Below, piece by piece: positions 9,085 through 18,174 of a stretch of DNA of 64,000 nt. Position 1 is the stretch's first letter, and every line of letters starts with the position of its first letter. Both the position numbers and the translations under genes were made by a program. Where the stretch lies: positions 1,364,001-1,428,000 of the forward strand of contig NZ_FXUG01000001.1 in NCBI RefSeq assembly GCF_900182915.1. Reading direction: 5' to 3'. Source of the DNA: Neorhodopirellula lusitana. GTDB taxonomy: Bacteria; Planctomycetota; Planctomycetia; Pirellulales; Pirellulaceae. The notes beneath the pieces are model-generated. The model ran no database searches and had not been told where the DNA came from. It saw nothing but the letters and a program-made list of their open reading frames with translations.

Positions 9085-10341
9085 TCACGATCGTTTTTCA
9101 CCCCAAAGTCTCAACAGCTCGATCAAATGGGACGCAGAATCGGTCATTTCGTTCAAATTGGCAAATTCTAGAACGCTGTGAATATTATGCTGACCGCTGG
9201 ATAAATTCGGCGTCGGCAGTCCTTTCTCTGAAAGCTGACTGCCATCAGTACCACCACGAATAATCGCTCGATTCGATTCAATCCCCAGTATCTGATACGC
9301 CTGTTCAGCCAGATCCACTGCTTCAGGTAGCTTTTCGAGACCGTCGCGAAGGTTGCGGTATTGGCGACGAACTAAGCATTCGCATTTCATGCCGTCGATC
9401 GACTCGGCGGCCTGGTTGGCAAGCTTGCGAACCTGGTCAGCAAAGACGCCAAGCTCTTCGCTGTCAAAGCTGCGCAGAAGCAGGTTGATGCGAGTCTCAC
9501 CGACGCCGCCGACAACATCGTTGACGTGAATAAAACCGTCGCGTTCATCGGTTGTTTCTGGCGTCTGATCCTTCTGTGGAAGAGACGCGATGAAGGTTGC
9601 CGCGGCGCGGATGGAATTCCGCATGCGATCCTTCGCGATTGCCGGATGAATGTTGTAGCCTTCGAATTTGACGGTCATCGCATCGGCCGAGAAGGTTTCC
9701 ACGTCCAATTCGCCACGTCCGCCTCCGTCGACGGTATACGCAACGGTCGCATCGAGTTGGTTCAGGTCGATCTTGTCGGTGCCGAAACCAATTTCCTCAT
9801 CGCATGTCATGACCACACGTACGGGGCCGTGGGGGATGTCTGGACGCTCCACTAGCGTATGAGCGACTTCCATGATGATCGCCACGCCCGCCTTGTCATC
9901 GCCGCCCAACAAGGTGGTGCCGTCCGTGGTGATTAAGGTCTCACCGACCATCGATTCCAATTCCCGGCAATCGGCGACCGTGATCACTTTGCCGTTGGCT
10001 AGCGGAATGTCGCCGCCGGTATATTGCTCGATCACTTGTGGTGAAACGTTGGCACCAGACGCGTCTGGTGACGTGTCCATGTGGGCGACCAAGGCGACGA
10101 CGGGTAAATCGCCTTCGATTGTTGCGGGGATCGTTGCAATGACGAGAGCGTCTTCGGTCAACTGCACATCGTCCAAGCCCATTGCGGACAGTTCATTGGC
10201 CAGGATTTGTGCCAGTTCCCGTTGCCCTTCACTGCTGGGGTAGCTTGTCGCTTCGGGATTCGCGGTTGTTTCCACGCGAACGTATCGAAGGAAGCGTTCT
10301 AATAGGCGGTCCGTACGCAGCGGAAGCGGGGCGGTTGGCAT
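9085..10341 (-). CDS. pepT: Peptidase T (tripeptide aminopeptidase, M20B)
   Basis: Cytoplasmic di-zinc aminopeptidase that removes the N-terminal residue of tripeptides. From the ATG at 10341 it has 418 residues, close to the 408 of the enterobacterial enzyme, and starts MPTAPLPLRTDRLLERFLRY. Metal-ligand motifs of the M20 family are all present: LVAHMDTSPD, TLLGGDDKAGVA, TCDEEIGFG, VDGGG and the C-terminal GQHNIHSV. The substrate-binding GGTDGSQLS also fits. An in-frame ATG at 10386 would add 15 residues not seen in the family. No clear Shine-Dalgarno precedes either start. Confidence 0.95.
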   Translation of the reverse strand: MPTAPLPLRTDRLLERFLRYVRVETTANPEATSYPSSEGQRELAQILANELSAMGLDDVQLTEDALVIATIPATIEGDLPVVALVAHMDTSPDASGANVSPQVIEQYTGGDIPLANGKVITVADCRELESMVGETLITTDGTTLLGGDDKAGVAIIMEVAHTLVERPDIPHGPVRVVMTCDEEIGFGTDKIDLNQLDATVAYTVDGGGRGELDVETFSADAMTVKFEGYNIHPAIAKDRMRNSIRAAATFIASLPQKDQTPETTDERDGFIHVNDVVGGVGETRINLLLRSFDSEELGVFADQVRKLANQAAESIDGMKCECLVRRQYRNLRDGLEKLPEAVDLAEQAYQILGIESNRAIIRGGTDGSQLSEKGLPTPNLSSGQHNIHSVLEFANLNEMTDSASHLIELLRLWGEKRS

Positions 10342-10648
10342 GGAGGTCAGTCCAGTGGAGTGTCGTGAAGCGTCTCGTCTCGCCATGAATCGGCGAAACG
10401 AGCAATCTCCGTCAACGAGCCACCAACGTCAACTCACCGAGAGGTGAGCGTGACGAAAATACACAACCTGAACCAATCATCCCCACCATACGACCTACTT
10501 CATCGTTCCAAATTCCGCCTTAGTAAGTTTGGAAACATCGCTGGCCACTTCCAAGCGGCATTTGGGATTAACCGGGCGATACTTGGCCACAGGCGATAGG
10601 CCTGTTTGGCGAATTCGTTCCAAACAAGGATGACGGTGATCGAAAGTT
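10342..10648. other. Intergenic region upstream of pepT
   Basis: About 300 bases between the pepT start and the stop of the GAF-domain gene, both on the minus strand. It should hold the pepT promoter and the end of the GAF-gene transcript. The only structure I see is a short 6-bp hairpin, ACAGGC and GCCTGT around GATAG at 10589-10605, too weak to call a terminator. No convincing reading frame is present. Confidence 0.4.
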
Positions 10649-12502
10649 TCAGTCAGCCAAGTTGTCGAGGTAGTGAAGTGACATGGCTGTTCGCTCGCAC
10701 GTCAATGCAGACGAAGCCAATAGTCGCCGAATTGCGGACAACGGACTGCGTTCACCTTCCCGCAGTGCTTGCTGAATAGCGGCCCCGATTCGGTTTTGAG
10801 CTGATTGGTTGCGGCTATCGCGAGACATCGATGTGTCGGGGCGGGTTCCCATCCATTCGCGTCCGGTCACCAACAGGACTTCACCGGGCTGCAACATGGT
10901 TTCGCGAATGGCAGCCGTTTGGCGGCCCATGAACTCGTTAGGGCGAACATCGCCTGCTCGACTCATGCCCACAGGCCGGAAGCCGTATTTGGAAACGACC
11001 AGGGTGGACCAATCGCCAACCGATGCGATGCAGGCGTGCCCGGTGTCGGGATCCACATGGGCATAGAACAACGACATGTTGGGTTGACCGGTGTCATCAA
11101 TCGCTCCGTCGCGTACCTGTAACAAGGTATCGAGGATTCGCATGACGGCGTCGCCGGGCGAATGGCGATACGCGGTGTGAGCTTGCAATGCGGCTCGAGC
11201 GACGGTGGCGTCAAGCGTGGACGTCAAGTTAATGATCGATTCTTGGCTTTCAGTGATGTCGCCTGCGGGTTGTTGGCACATCGCCATCGTCATCACACCA
11301 TCCGGTAACACGTCCCAGTGATGCCAGCTTTGAGCGATCGAAAGTGGTGATTCAATCATGCCATCAACCGACCACTCGGGTGCCAGTTGTTGACCGAGCG
11401 GCAGGGTGTCGTGTTGCCAGTTGGACAATTCCGACGACCATTGATTGGTCGTTGCACTGGTGGTCGCTGGGGAAGGGTTGGCTTGTGGGGATACTGCGAC
11501 GTTGTCGGAAAACTCTCCCATCCGAACCTCGTCCAGTTCCCGGATTTGGGCAAACGTCTCGCCGGGAATCTCTTCAGTGGCTGTGTCCACTTCTGTATCG
11601 GCGTCTGGCTCGGCAACGCTCAAGTGCGTTGTGCCGGATCCGCCAGCGACACCAGCCGTTTCAAGCAGATTGGACACCAGGGCTGCAGCAAGACGCGCCG
11701 ATGCGGTTTGCATGTTGGTGAATTCTTGGGCTTCGTCGCCGAATAACCAGAGGGTTCCAATGGGAAGGTCGACGTCTCCTAAGCACACACAGATTCCTGA
11801 GTCAGCCATCTCTGGGGCTCGGTACAGGTCCCGCGATCCGGCGTTCAGATCATCAACGGCCACCACACCTTGAATCATGGATTCCAAATCAATTCGGGCG
11901 CCTCGCAAAGGACGGCTGGTTCCTAAACGTTGCACTGGAGAAAGGCCGTAGACGAAGCGGGTCGAAAGTTGCTCCGTCAATTCGTCCAGCATGTAAATGG
12001 CCGCCGAACTGGTGCCTGTCGCGGACACGGCATCGGAAAGCACTTGGTCGATTTGATCGCCCAGGGCGAGTCGACTGCGGTGGCTGCCTAGCACAGCTGC
12101 TCGGGCAGCAAGCTCGACCTGTTGGGACCTTACCAGTTCTTGTTGGCTTTTGAGTTGATCGGCTAGTTCCTGGGCCGCTTTCCCTAGCTCTTGGGCCGCC
12201 GCTACCGACAACGCTACCGGAGTGGTGCGATCGGTATCGGAGGTCGTTTCCGGCGTTGCAGTGTCGAGCTGCGACGAGGCTGCGGCAAGCTTGGATGATG
12301 AGCCTGCGTCGATTCGAATGCCGGTTGCGTCGGAGTACGCCTGCCAGAAACCTTCGACGACTTGGTCGTTCGCCCGTGCAGACTTCGAGTGACTCGCATG
12401 CGATGAACGTGTCGCGGTGAGGGGCGATTTCTGGTCGTCGGCGGAGTCCACGTCACGATCTGGACGCAGGACTTTGAGGTAGCTTGGTGGGGGAGTGGAC
12501 AC
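10649..12502 (-). CDS. GAF domain protein with degenerate SpoIIE/PP2C-like C-terminus
   Basis: A 617-residue cytoplasmic protein that looks like a sensor with an output domain that has lost its chemistry. Residues 1-90 are Ser/Thr/Asp-rich and disordered-looking. Residues about 100-135 form a short Gln/Glu/Leu coiled coil. Residues about 145-285 resemble a GAF domain (GTSSAAIYMLDE, LGTSRPLRGARIDL, GTLWLFGDEA). After an acidic linker, residues about 375-617 align in outline with SpoIIE-type PP2C phosphatases (FYAHVDPDTGHACIASVGDWSTLVV). The metal-binding aspartates expected in GGD, GDVxGHG and TDG motifs are absent: here they read SWHHWD, MCQQPAGDITE and VTGREW. I therefore infer a binding or scaffold role. 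It stands alone on this strand. Confidence 0.65.
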   Translation of the reverse strand: MSTPPPSYLKVLRPDRDVDSADDQKSPLTATRSSHASHSKSARANDQVVEGFWQAYSDATGIRIDAGSSSKLAAASSQLDTATPETTSDTDRTTPVALSVAAAQELGKAAQELADQLKSQQELVRSQQVELAARAAVLGSHRSRLALGDQIDQVLSDAVSATGTSSAAIYMLDELTEQLSTRFVYGLSPVQRLGTSRPLRGARIDLESMIQGVVAVDDLNAGSRDLYRAPEMADSGICVCLGDVDLPIGTLWLFGDEAQEFTNMQTASARLAAALVSNLLETAGVAGGSGTTHLSVAEPDADTEVDTATEEIPGETFAQIRELDEVRMGEFSDNVAVSPQANPSPATTSATTNQWSSELSNWQHDTLPLGQQLAPEWSVDGMIESPLSIAQSWHHWDVLPDGVMTMAMCQQPAGDITESQESIINLTSTLDATVARAALQAHTAYRHSPGDAVMRILDTLLQVRDGAIDDTGQPNMSLFYAHVDPDTGHACIASVGDWSTLVVSKYGFRPVGMSRAGDVRPNEFMGRQTAAIRETMLQPGEVLLVTGREWMGTRPDTSMSRDSRNQSAQNRIGAAIQQALREGERSPLSAIRRLLASSALTCERTAMSLHYLDNLAD

Positions 12503-12739
12503 GAGTGCAATCAGATCATTTGGAGTGGCCTGGTGGAAACCAACAAGTCACGCAAACGGCCGTCGAATCCAAGCCATCACAATCCTTTGTGCTACTCGCG
12601 ATCGGATAAAATTAACCCGACGTCTTGCTAGTAGCTGCGTACGTGTATCCTTCGGCTGGCCTTCCCTCTTTTCCTTACTCCATCAACCCGCAAACTTTGC
12701 GAAGATCACCAAGACGCCTGCGCAACCCGTCTAACCGGT

Positions 12740-15700
12740 TCAGGCCCGACGTTTTAGCAACCACTGGTGCAAACATGGCACGAATAACAACGCCAATAAG
12801 GTTGCGCCCGCGACTCCGCCCGCAATCGATACTGCCATCGGTGGCCAGAACCCGCCCCCATCCAGAATCAATGGAGTGAAGCCAGCCATCGTTGTCAGCG
12901 TGGTCGCTACGACGTGTCGGGATGTGTGCATGGCCTCGTGCACGACGGCATCGACGTTGCCAGCGACGGCTAGTTCATTGGCGCGAATCCCAGCCAACAC
13001 CACGATGGAATCGTTGATCGCGACCCCGATCAAGCCCATGGTGCCAATGATCGCCATGAACCCAAACGGATACCCGCTGATGTTCAGTGCCGCTAAGCCT
13101 AAGCCAACGGACATCGCGGCGACCATTGCGATAATCCCTGCCATGCGGAACGATCCGAACGACAGGACCAGCGTGGCCAACATCAACACCGCCAGCACGC
13201 CGGCGGTGGAAAAGAGGTTGCCCATTGCATCGTCTCGCTTGGATGCTTCACCGCCATAGGCCATCGAGTATCCCGCTGGCAAAGTGGTCTCCCAGCCGGC
13301 AAGTTCGGATTCGATTCGGGATTGCACGACGCTGGGCAGGATGCCGGCTTCAAGGTAGGCCGCCACTTCATTCATTCGCATGCGATTTAGACGCGGCAAT
13401 GATGCAGGTTGTGGTTCCAATTTGACCTTCGCTATCGCTGACAGGGGTGTCACGCGACTCGCCCTGGATCGGCCAGAGAGTGATCCTGAACTGGAGTTGT
13501 CTTGGTTCGGTAAGAGGATGTCGACGTTTTCAATGCGAGCTAAGTTGCCTCGGTCTTCGCCGGCGACTCGTACGACGATGGGGATTTCTTCGTTGTCCTG
13601 TAGGATGCTACCGCCACTTTGCCCTTCCAACGCCATTGCCAATTGGCTGGCGACTTCCGCGGGCGAGATACCGGCCTGGACCGCACTGGCTTCATTCACC
13701 GCGAAACGGACTTGAGGCAGCACGTCAGACAAATTTGTACGCACCGCGGTCACCTCGGGCATGCGGCTCAAACGGGCTCGGACGTCTTCACCGAGGGTGC
13801 GTAATAAGTCCAGGTCGGGACCAAACAATCGAACTTCAATCGGGGCTGCGAAAGGGGGGCCCTGCTCAAGTTGCTTCACCAGCACTCGAGATGACAATAC
13901 TTCTCGGTCCAGTCGCTTTTGGAGCTTCTGGATAATGGGTAAGGGATCGGTACCGTCGGGGAGTTTGACCAGTCCTTGCGCGAAACTCGGAATGCCTTTC
14001 CGGCTTGCGATCACGTTGTAATAGAACTGTGGAGCGCTCTCGCCGTAAAACCAATCAACCCGCTCCGCTCCGGTCTCGCGAGTAATCAAGTCAACGCGAT
14101 TTGCGGTTCGTCGAGTTTGTTCGATCGAATTGGTGGAGGCTCCCTCGACGGTGATGTAAAACTGGTCTCGGCCGCTGGCGGGAAAGAACTGTTCTTGTAG
14201 TAACGGTGCGAATAGGAAACCGAGAAACGGAAACAGCAACGAGATCCCCACGCCTCGCCAGGGATGCAAGACGCAATGACGTAGCAAGGCTTCGAATCCA
14301 TTGGTCAACCACGCAATCCGGATCCCTGAATGTGCATTCGGTGACGTGTCTAGATGCTTCGATAGAACTTTTGCCGCAACCGTTGGGATGACGGACATGG
14401 CTAAAAACAACGATGAGAAAATTGCGAAGATCACGCTGATGGCGATCGCACCCACAAACTCTCCCGCCGGTCCTGGCATCAAAGCGATTGGTGCGAACGC
14501 CAAAGCGGTCGTCAGTGTGGAGCCAAACAGCGGAACGGCTAGGTGCGAGATGCTTTGGGACATGGCCGCGACCGGCGACATCCCCTCACGAAGTCGACTT
14601 TGTACCTCGTCAACCATCACGATCGAATTGTCGATCAGCAAACCCAAAGCGATGATCAGACCCGTCACCGACATTTGGTGAATCGGGATGCCGAACATCC
14701 GCAAAGCGAACAGTACCACTAAGCTCGCCAAGGGAAGGGTTAAAGTTACGATCAAAGCCGACCTAAAACCCATCAACAGCCAGATCACGCCCGTAACCGC
14801 CATGGCGCCTAAGAACAGGTTGGACGCCAGCGAGCGAAGGCGATTGTTCACATAGTCGTTCTGTCGCAAGATCGTGTCGAGTTCGATGCCTTGCGGCAGA
14901 GTTCTCTCGAAGTCAGCCATCAAGACATCCGCGGCTTCAGTCCAGCGGTCGATGCGATACGCTGGACGCACCATTGCCCCGAGCACGACAGCTGGATCGC
15001 CGTCCAGCGAGGCGGCTCGTTCGGGCGGATTCGGTGTTCCCGATCGCACCTCCGCAATCTCATCCAACCGCACGTCACGCCCGCTGGTTCCGGCGACCGG
15101 GACAGCGTCGATTTGAGAGATTGCCTCGAGCTGGTTATCAACGCTCATGAGGATTTGGCTGGTGGCATCTCGCAGGACGCCGGCGGTGCCTTTCGCGTCG
15201 TAAGATCGCAGTCTTGCCGCGACATCCGCGGGAGCAATGCCCAGGGCGGCCGCGCGTTGGGGATTCACCCTGACTTCGATCTCTTCGCCCGGATCACCGA
15301 GTCGGTCGACTAGGTCCGTTCCCGGCAAATTTTGTAACTGATCCTGTAGCTCGATCGCCAAACGCCGCAGAACCCTGGCATCGAAGTTGGTAGACGTTTT
15401 GCCAGGCAAAGTGGTCGTGTCGAGACCGACCCATTTCACGCCCACAATCAACGCGTAAGCGCGGACTTCGAGTTCTTCAAGGTGAGGCCGGGTGGCGGCG
15501 GCCGGCAAGTCTGCGGTCGCGTCGTCCATCCGGCTGCGGACTCGGGACCAGACCGTGTCGGTTTCGGTGATGTCGTCACGCAATTCAATGGTGACGGTGC
15601 TGATCCCGATACGACTGTTGGATCGCAGTTCTTTGATCTCTTCAATATCACGAAGGTGATTTTCGACATTCTCGGTCACCAGGGTTTCCACGCGTTTCGC

Positions 15701-15871
15701 GTCGGCGCCAGGCAAGCGAGTGTTGATGATCGCAACACGCCGTGCGAGCACCGGGTCTTCCATTCGCGGCAAGACGGCTAGTGAGCTCAGCCCAGCCACC
15801 AAGATGAGTAGCAAGATCAGAACAAGTAAACGAGAATCGTCAAAGAAACGCTTCGCTAATTGCGCGATCAT
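12740..15871 (-). CDS. RND family efflux permease (AcrB/MexB-type)
   Basis: Inner-membrane proton-driven efflux pump subunit of 1043 residues, the normal RND length. The first membrane helix is at about 12-35, and two large periplasmic loops (about 40-330 and 560-860) contain porter-domain sequence. Helix 4 carries LIIALGLLIDNSIVMVDEVQ, whose aspartates serve the proton relay. The C-terminal bundle repeats the fold (GTMGLIGVAINDSIVVLAG). The ATG overlaps the TGA of the upstream adaptor gene in ATGA, so the two are probably translationally coupled. No TolC-like outer-membrane channel gene lies nearby, so the channel must come from elsewhere. The substrate cannot be read from the sequence; Asp in helix 4 but many substitutions elsewhere leave drug and metal pumps both possible. 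Confidence 0.93.
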   Translation of the reverse strand: MIAQLAKRFFDDSRLLVLILLLILVAGLSSLAVLPRMEDPVLARRVAIINTRLPGADAKRVETLVTENVENHLRDIEEIKELRSNSRIGISTVTIELRDDITETDTVWSRVRSRMDDATADLPAAATRPHLEELEVRAYALIVGVKWVGLDTTTLPGKTSTNFDARVLRRLAIELQDQLQNLPGTDLVDRLGDPGEEIEVRVNPQRAAALGIAPADVAARLRSYDAKGTAGVLRDATSQILMSVDNQLEAISQIDAVPVAGTSGRDVRLDEIAEVRSGTPNPPERAASLDGDPAVVLGAMVRPAYRIDRWTEAADVLMADFERTLPQGIELDTILRQNDYVNNRLRSLASNLFLGAMAVTGVIWLLMGFRSALIVTLTLPLASLVVLFALRMFGIPIHQMSVTGLIIALGLLIDNSIVMVDEVQSRLREGMSPVAAMSQSISHLAVPLFGSTLTTALAFAPIALMPGPAGEFVGAIAISVIFAIFSSLFLAMSVIPTVAAKVLSKHLDTSPNAHSGIRIAWLTNGFEALLRHCVLHPWRGVGISLLFPFLGFLFAPLLQEQFFPASGRDQFYITVEGASTNSIEQTRRTANRVDLITRETGAERVDWFYGESAPQFYYNVIASRKGIPSFAQGLVKLPDGTDPLPIIQKLQKRLDREVLSSRVLVKQLEQGPPFAAPIEVRLFGPDLDLLRTLGEDVRARLSRMPEVTAVRTNLSDVLPQVRFAVNEASAVQAGISPAEVASQLAMALEGQSGGSILQDNEEIPIVVRVAGEDRGNLARIENVDILLPNQDNSSSGSLSGRSRASRVTPLSAIAKVKLEPQPASLPRLNRMRMNEVAAYLEAGILPSVVQSRIESELAGWETTLPAGYSMAYGGEASKRDDAMGNLFSTAGVLAVLMLATLVLSFGSFRMAGIIAMVAAMSVGLGLAALNISGYPFGFMAIIGTMGLIGVAINDSIVVLAGIRANELAVAGNVDAVVHEAMHTSRHVVATTLTTMAGFTPLILDGGGFWPPMAVSIAGGVAGATLLALLFVPCLHQWLLKRRA

Positions 15872-17277
15872 GGATCGGCCACTTGACGTTTCAGGGACGT
15901 CGGAAGGGATGCCGGCTCTCGGAGGGTGGCGGGGGCAATGTCGTTATCCACGTTTTGGGTTGCGATCTGCACGGGCACGCCCGGCCCTAATCTTTGCACT
16001 CCGCCAGTCACCAACCACTCGCCGGGACGGACGAACCCTTCGACCCTACTTAACGGGCCGGCCGTCTGGACCACTCGCACGTCGCGACGCGCAATCGTGG
16101 CGAACGATGCGTCTTCATCCGAGTCGGACGCGGCAATGTAAACCGACCACAACCCGCGAGTGCCTCGGATGAGTGCGTTGGTGGGCGTCCAGAACTGAAG
16201 CTTGCCGTCGTCTTGAATGACGGAGGATGAGGGCTTAGCAAAGGGGACATTCAGAGTGGCCGTTTGCCCAATGAAAATCGAGTTCAGTAGGTCGGGCTGG
16301 CCTTGAGGGGCGGCGATCTCGAAATCAACGCCGCGAGTTCGAGTGACCGAATCCACTTGCGGTTGCATGCGAACCAGCGTTCCTTGGAATGGACGGTCGT
16401 TGACCGTGATCGTCTTGACTGATCCGGTTTCCCAACCCGCGGTGATGTTCACGGGGACACCGAAATGGGCTTCTACGGGATCTGCTTCCAGCAACATTAA
16501 CACGGGTTGCCCCGGTGAAACCATTTCGCCTTCGTCCACGAATCGGTTGGCAATCACTCCGCTGTACGGTGCGATAATTTGACTGTCTTGGCGATCCACA
16601 CGCAGCTGATTACGGGAGGCGATCGCGGCTTCTCGTTTGGCTTGGGCCGCTAGGATTTGTTCCGATCGGGTGCCTTCGTTCAGCTCTTCCAGTTCCGCTG
16701 TTGATGCGGCGAGGGAAGCTTCCAGTTCCGCCACCATGAACTCCGCTTCATCCAGCTCTTGTGCTGTTCCGACCTGCCGTGTGGACAATTGTCGTTGTCG
16801 ATCAAGACTGTTTTTGGCCGAGTTCAGTTTCGCTTTCAGTTGACGAACGCGGGCGGCGGCGGCATTGAGTGTTTGGTAACGCGGCCCGGCAACGGCCTCC
16901 GTCGCGGTCGCCGTTGCGGCATCCACTTCCGCATCGGCCATCTGTTCGCGAACGTCTAAGTCAGACATGTTCAAGCGAGCCAAGACTTCACCTTGGATTA
17001 CTCGGTCGCCCTCGTGAACCAGGACTTCAGCAAGCAACCCGCTTCGCCGAATGGATAACTCACTTTGCCGGCGAGCGCGGATCTCGCCTCGAAAGGTGGA
17101 CTGTAAGTCCGGTGCAGCAATCGAGCCGGTTGCTGCAACGCGGACGTGTGTGCGAGCCACTGCCGGGGGCAAGGCTGTTCCGTCTTGTTGCCCGAACATC
17201 GGTTTGCCCGCAATCATCAGCAACACGACAAGGATGCAAAAACCAATCGCAGCCAATAACTTGTAGAAAATGCTCAC
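15868..17277 (-). CDS. RND efflux periplasmic adaptor (HlyD/MFP family)
   Basis: Membrane-fusion protein that links the RND pump to an outer-membrane channel across the periplasm. The 469-residue product starts at a GTG (17277) whose bases overlap the tetR stop as GTGA. A hydrophobic anchor (LLAAIGFCILVVLLMIA, about 6-22) is followed by a lipoyl-like half-domain (GLLAEVLVHEGDRV), a long alpha-helical hairpin (about 120-240, Ala/Glu/Arg/Gln-rich), the second lipoyl half (IIAPYSGVIANRFVDEGEMV) and beta-barrel domains. The frame is open further upstream inside tetR, but that extension is out of character for the family. It is the middle gene of a tetR-MFP-RND operon. Confidence 0.93.
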   Translation of the reverse strand: MSIFYKLLAAIGFCILVVLLMIAGKPMFGQQDGTALPPAVARTHVRVAATGSIAAPDLQSTFRGEIRARRQSELSIRRSGLLAEVLVHEGDRVIQGEVLARLNMSDLDVREQMADAEVDAATATATEAVAGPRYQTLNAAAARVRQLKAKLNSAKNSLDRQRQLSTRQVGTAQELDEAEFMVAELEASLAASTAELEELNEGTRSEQILAAQAKREAAIASRNQLRVDRQDSQIIAPYSGVIANRFVDEGEMVSPGQPVLMLLEADPVEAHFGVPVNITAGWETGSVKTITVNDRPFQGTLVRMQPQVDSVTRTRGVDFEIAAPQGQPDLLNSIFIGQTATLNVPFAKPSSSVIQDDGKLQFWTPTNALIRGTRGLWSVYIAASDSDEDASFATIARRDVRVVQTAGPLSRVEGFVRPGEWLVTGGVQRLGPGVPVQIATQNVDNDIAPATLREPASLPTSLKRQVADP

Positions 17278-18092
17278 GAGGTCGCCTCGGCTTCGTCGGC
17301 TGCATCCGTTGCGTTTCGAATGGTTTCCGCATGTTCGATCAACTGGGCCCGTATTCTGCGAACCGAGGCGTTGTATTGTTTCGGACTGTACAAGGGTTGC
17401 CAGCCGGCATCGTCCAACAACGCATTGCAATTGCGGCGGATCGCCAAGCGTGGCGCGGTGATCGTCAGCTCATTTTCCGGACTCGGTTCGAAGTCAGGAT
17501 GGTCTTCGGTGTCCATTGCCCGGCCGGTCGCCTCTAGCACCAGACCGCCGTAAACCAGCGACCATAATCCGAACACCAATCGCTCGATCAACTCTCGTTT
17601 GTGGGTTCCCTGCGGAACTGGCAAGTGGCCCTGTTCAATTGCGGCCTCGATCGTTCCGCCCACACCGCTGATGCAAAGGTGTTCAGATCGTCGCAAAATG
17701 CTTCGACGCTGAGGAGAAGTCTTCTGCCACAACGGATCATGTCGTGTGACCTGTTCGATGGCGAAATCATCCGGCATCAAGTCCGCATAAACCTCCGCTG
17801 CAATCCCAATCGCGGCACAAGATTCACGCGAGTTGCGTCCCAGCGTTGTTCCGTAATGAAACAGCCGCATCCGCCGCTGCACCGCCCGGGTGGCGAGAGC
17901 CAGCAAGACGTCTTCCTTGTTGGGAAAGTGATTGTAGATCGTTCCTCGGGTGCAGTTCATCGCCTTGGCGATCGCTTCCATGCTGAGCGCCGCCAGGCCT
18001 CCTTCACAGACCATGGGGAAGGCGCAATCGAGAATCCGAGACCCGCGTTGGCGAATCTCGAGTTGTTTGGGCGTCAGTTTGGTTGCGGACAT
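17274..18092 (-). CDS. TetR/AcrR family transcriptional regulator
   Basis: DNA-binding repressor, the first gene of the efflux operon, so probably autoregulated and controlling the pump. From the ATG at 18092 the protein has 272 residues and starts MSATKLTPKQLEIRQRGSRI. The helix-turn-helix is at about 30-60 (LSMEAIAKAMNCTRGTIYNHFPNKEDVL), the classic TetR pattern. The ligand-binding C-terminal part is longer than usual (family about 190-230), with an extra region after residue 215. An in-frame ATG at 18143 is less likely because that start would sit inside the palindromic operators at 18120-18150. The stop overlaps the GTG of the adaptor gene. Confidence 0.9.
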   Translation of the reverse strand: MSATKLTPKQLEIRQRGSRILDCAFPMVCEGGLAALSMEAIAKAMNCTRGTIYNHFPNKEDVLLALATRAVQRRMRLFHYGTTLGRNSRESCAAIGIAAEVYADLMPDDFAIEQVTRHDPLWQKTSPQRRSILRRSEHLCISGVGGTIEAAIEQGHLPVPQGTHKRELIERLVFGLWSLVYGGLVLEATGRAMDTEDHPDFEPSPENELTITAPRLAIRRNCNALLDDAGWQPLYSPKQYNASVRRIRAQLIEHAETIRNATDAADEAEATS

Positions 18093-18119
18093 GACCACAC
18101 TATCGCTGAAGGTTTTAAT

Positions 18120-18134
18120 TTGACAACCTGTCAA
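18120..18134. promoter_or_regulatory. Palindromic operator 1 upstream of tetR
   Basis: Perfect inverted repeat TTGACAACCTGTCAA (6-base arms, 3-base centre). It lies 28-42 bases before the tetR ATG. TetR-family repressors bind short palindromes near their own start, so this is a natural candidate operator. The minus strand also reads TTGACA here, which could be a -35 box. Confidence 0.6.
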
Positions 18135-18137
18135 AAA

Positions 18138-18150
18138 TGACATTCTGTCA
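18138..18150. promoter_or_regulatory. Palindromic operator 2 upstream of tetR
   Basis: Second inverted repeat TGACATTCTGTCA, with the same TGACA-n3-TGTCA arms as the first. The two centres are 17 bases apart, which would put two bound dimers about one and a half helical turns apart. It overlaps a minus-strand TTGACA. Confidence 0.6.
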
Positions 18151-18174
18151 ATAAAACTTCAGTGGTTGTGTGAG

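Noticed and set aside
10589-10605. Terminator for the GAF-domain gene
   Set aside because: Only a 6-bp stem without a T-run; kept as a note in the gap entry.
15868-17430. Longer adaptor protein starting at 17430 inside tetR
   Set aside because: The extra 51 residues have no family match and the GTGA overlap gives a natural start at 17277.
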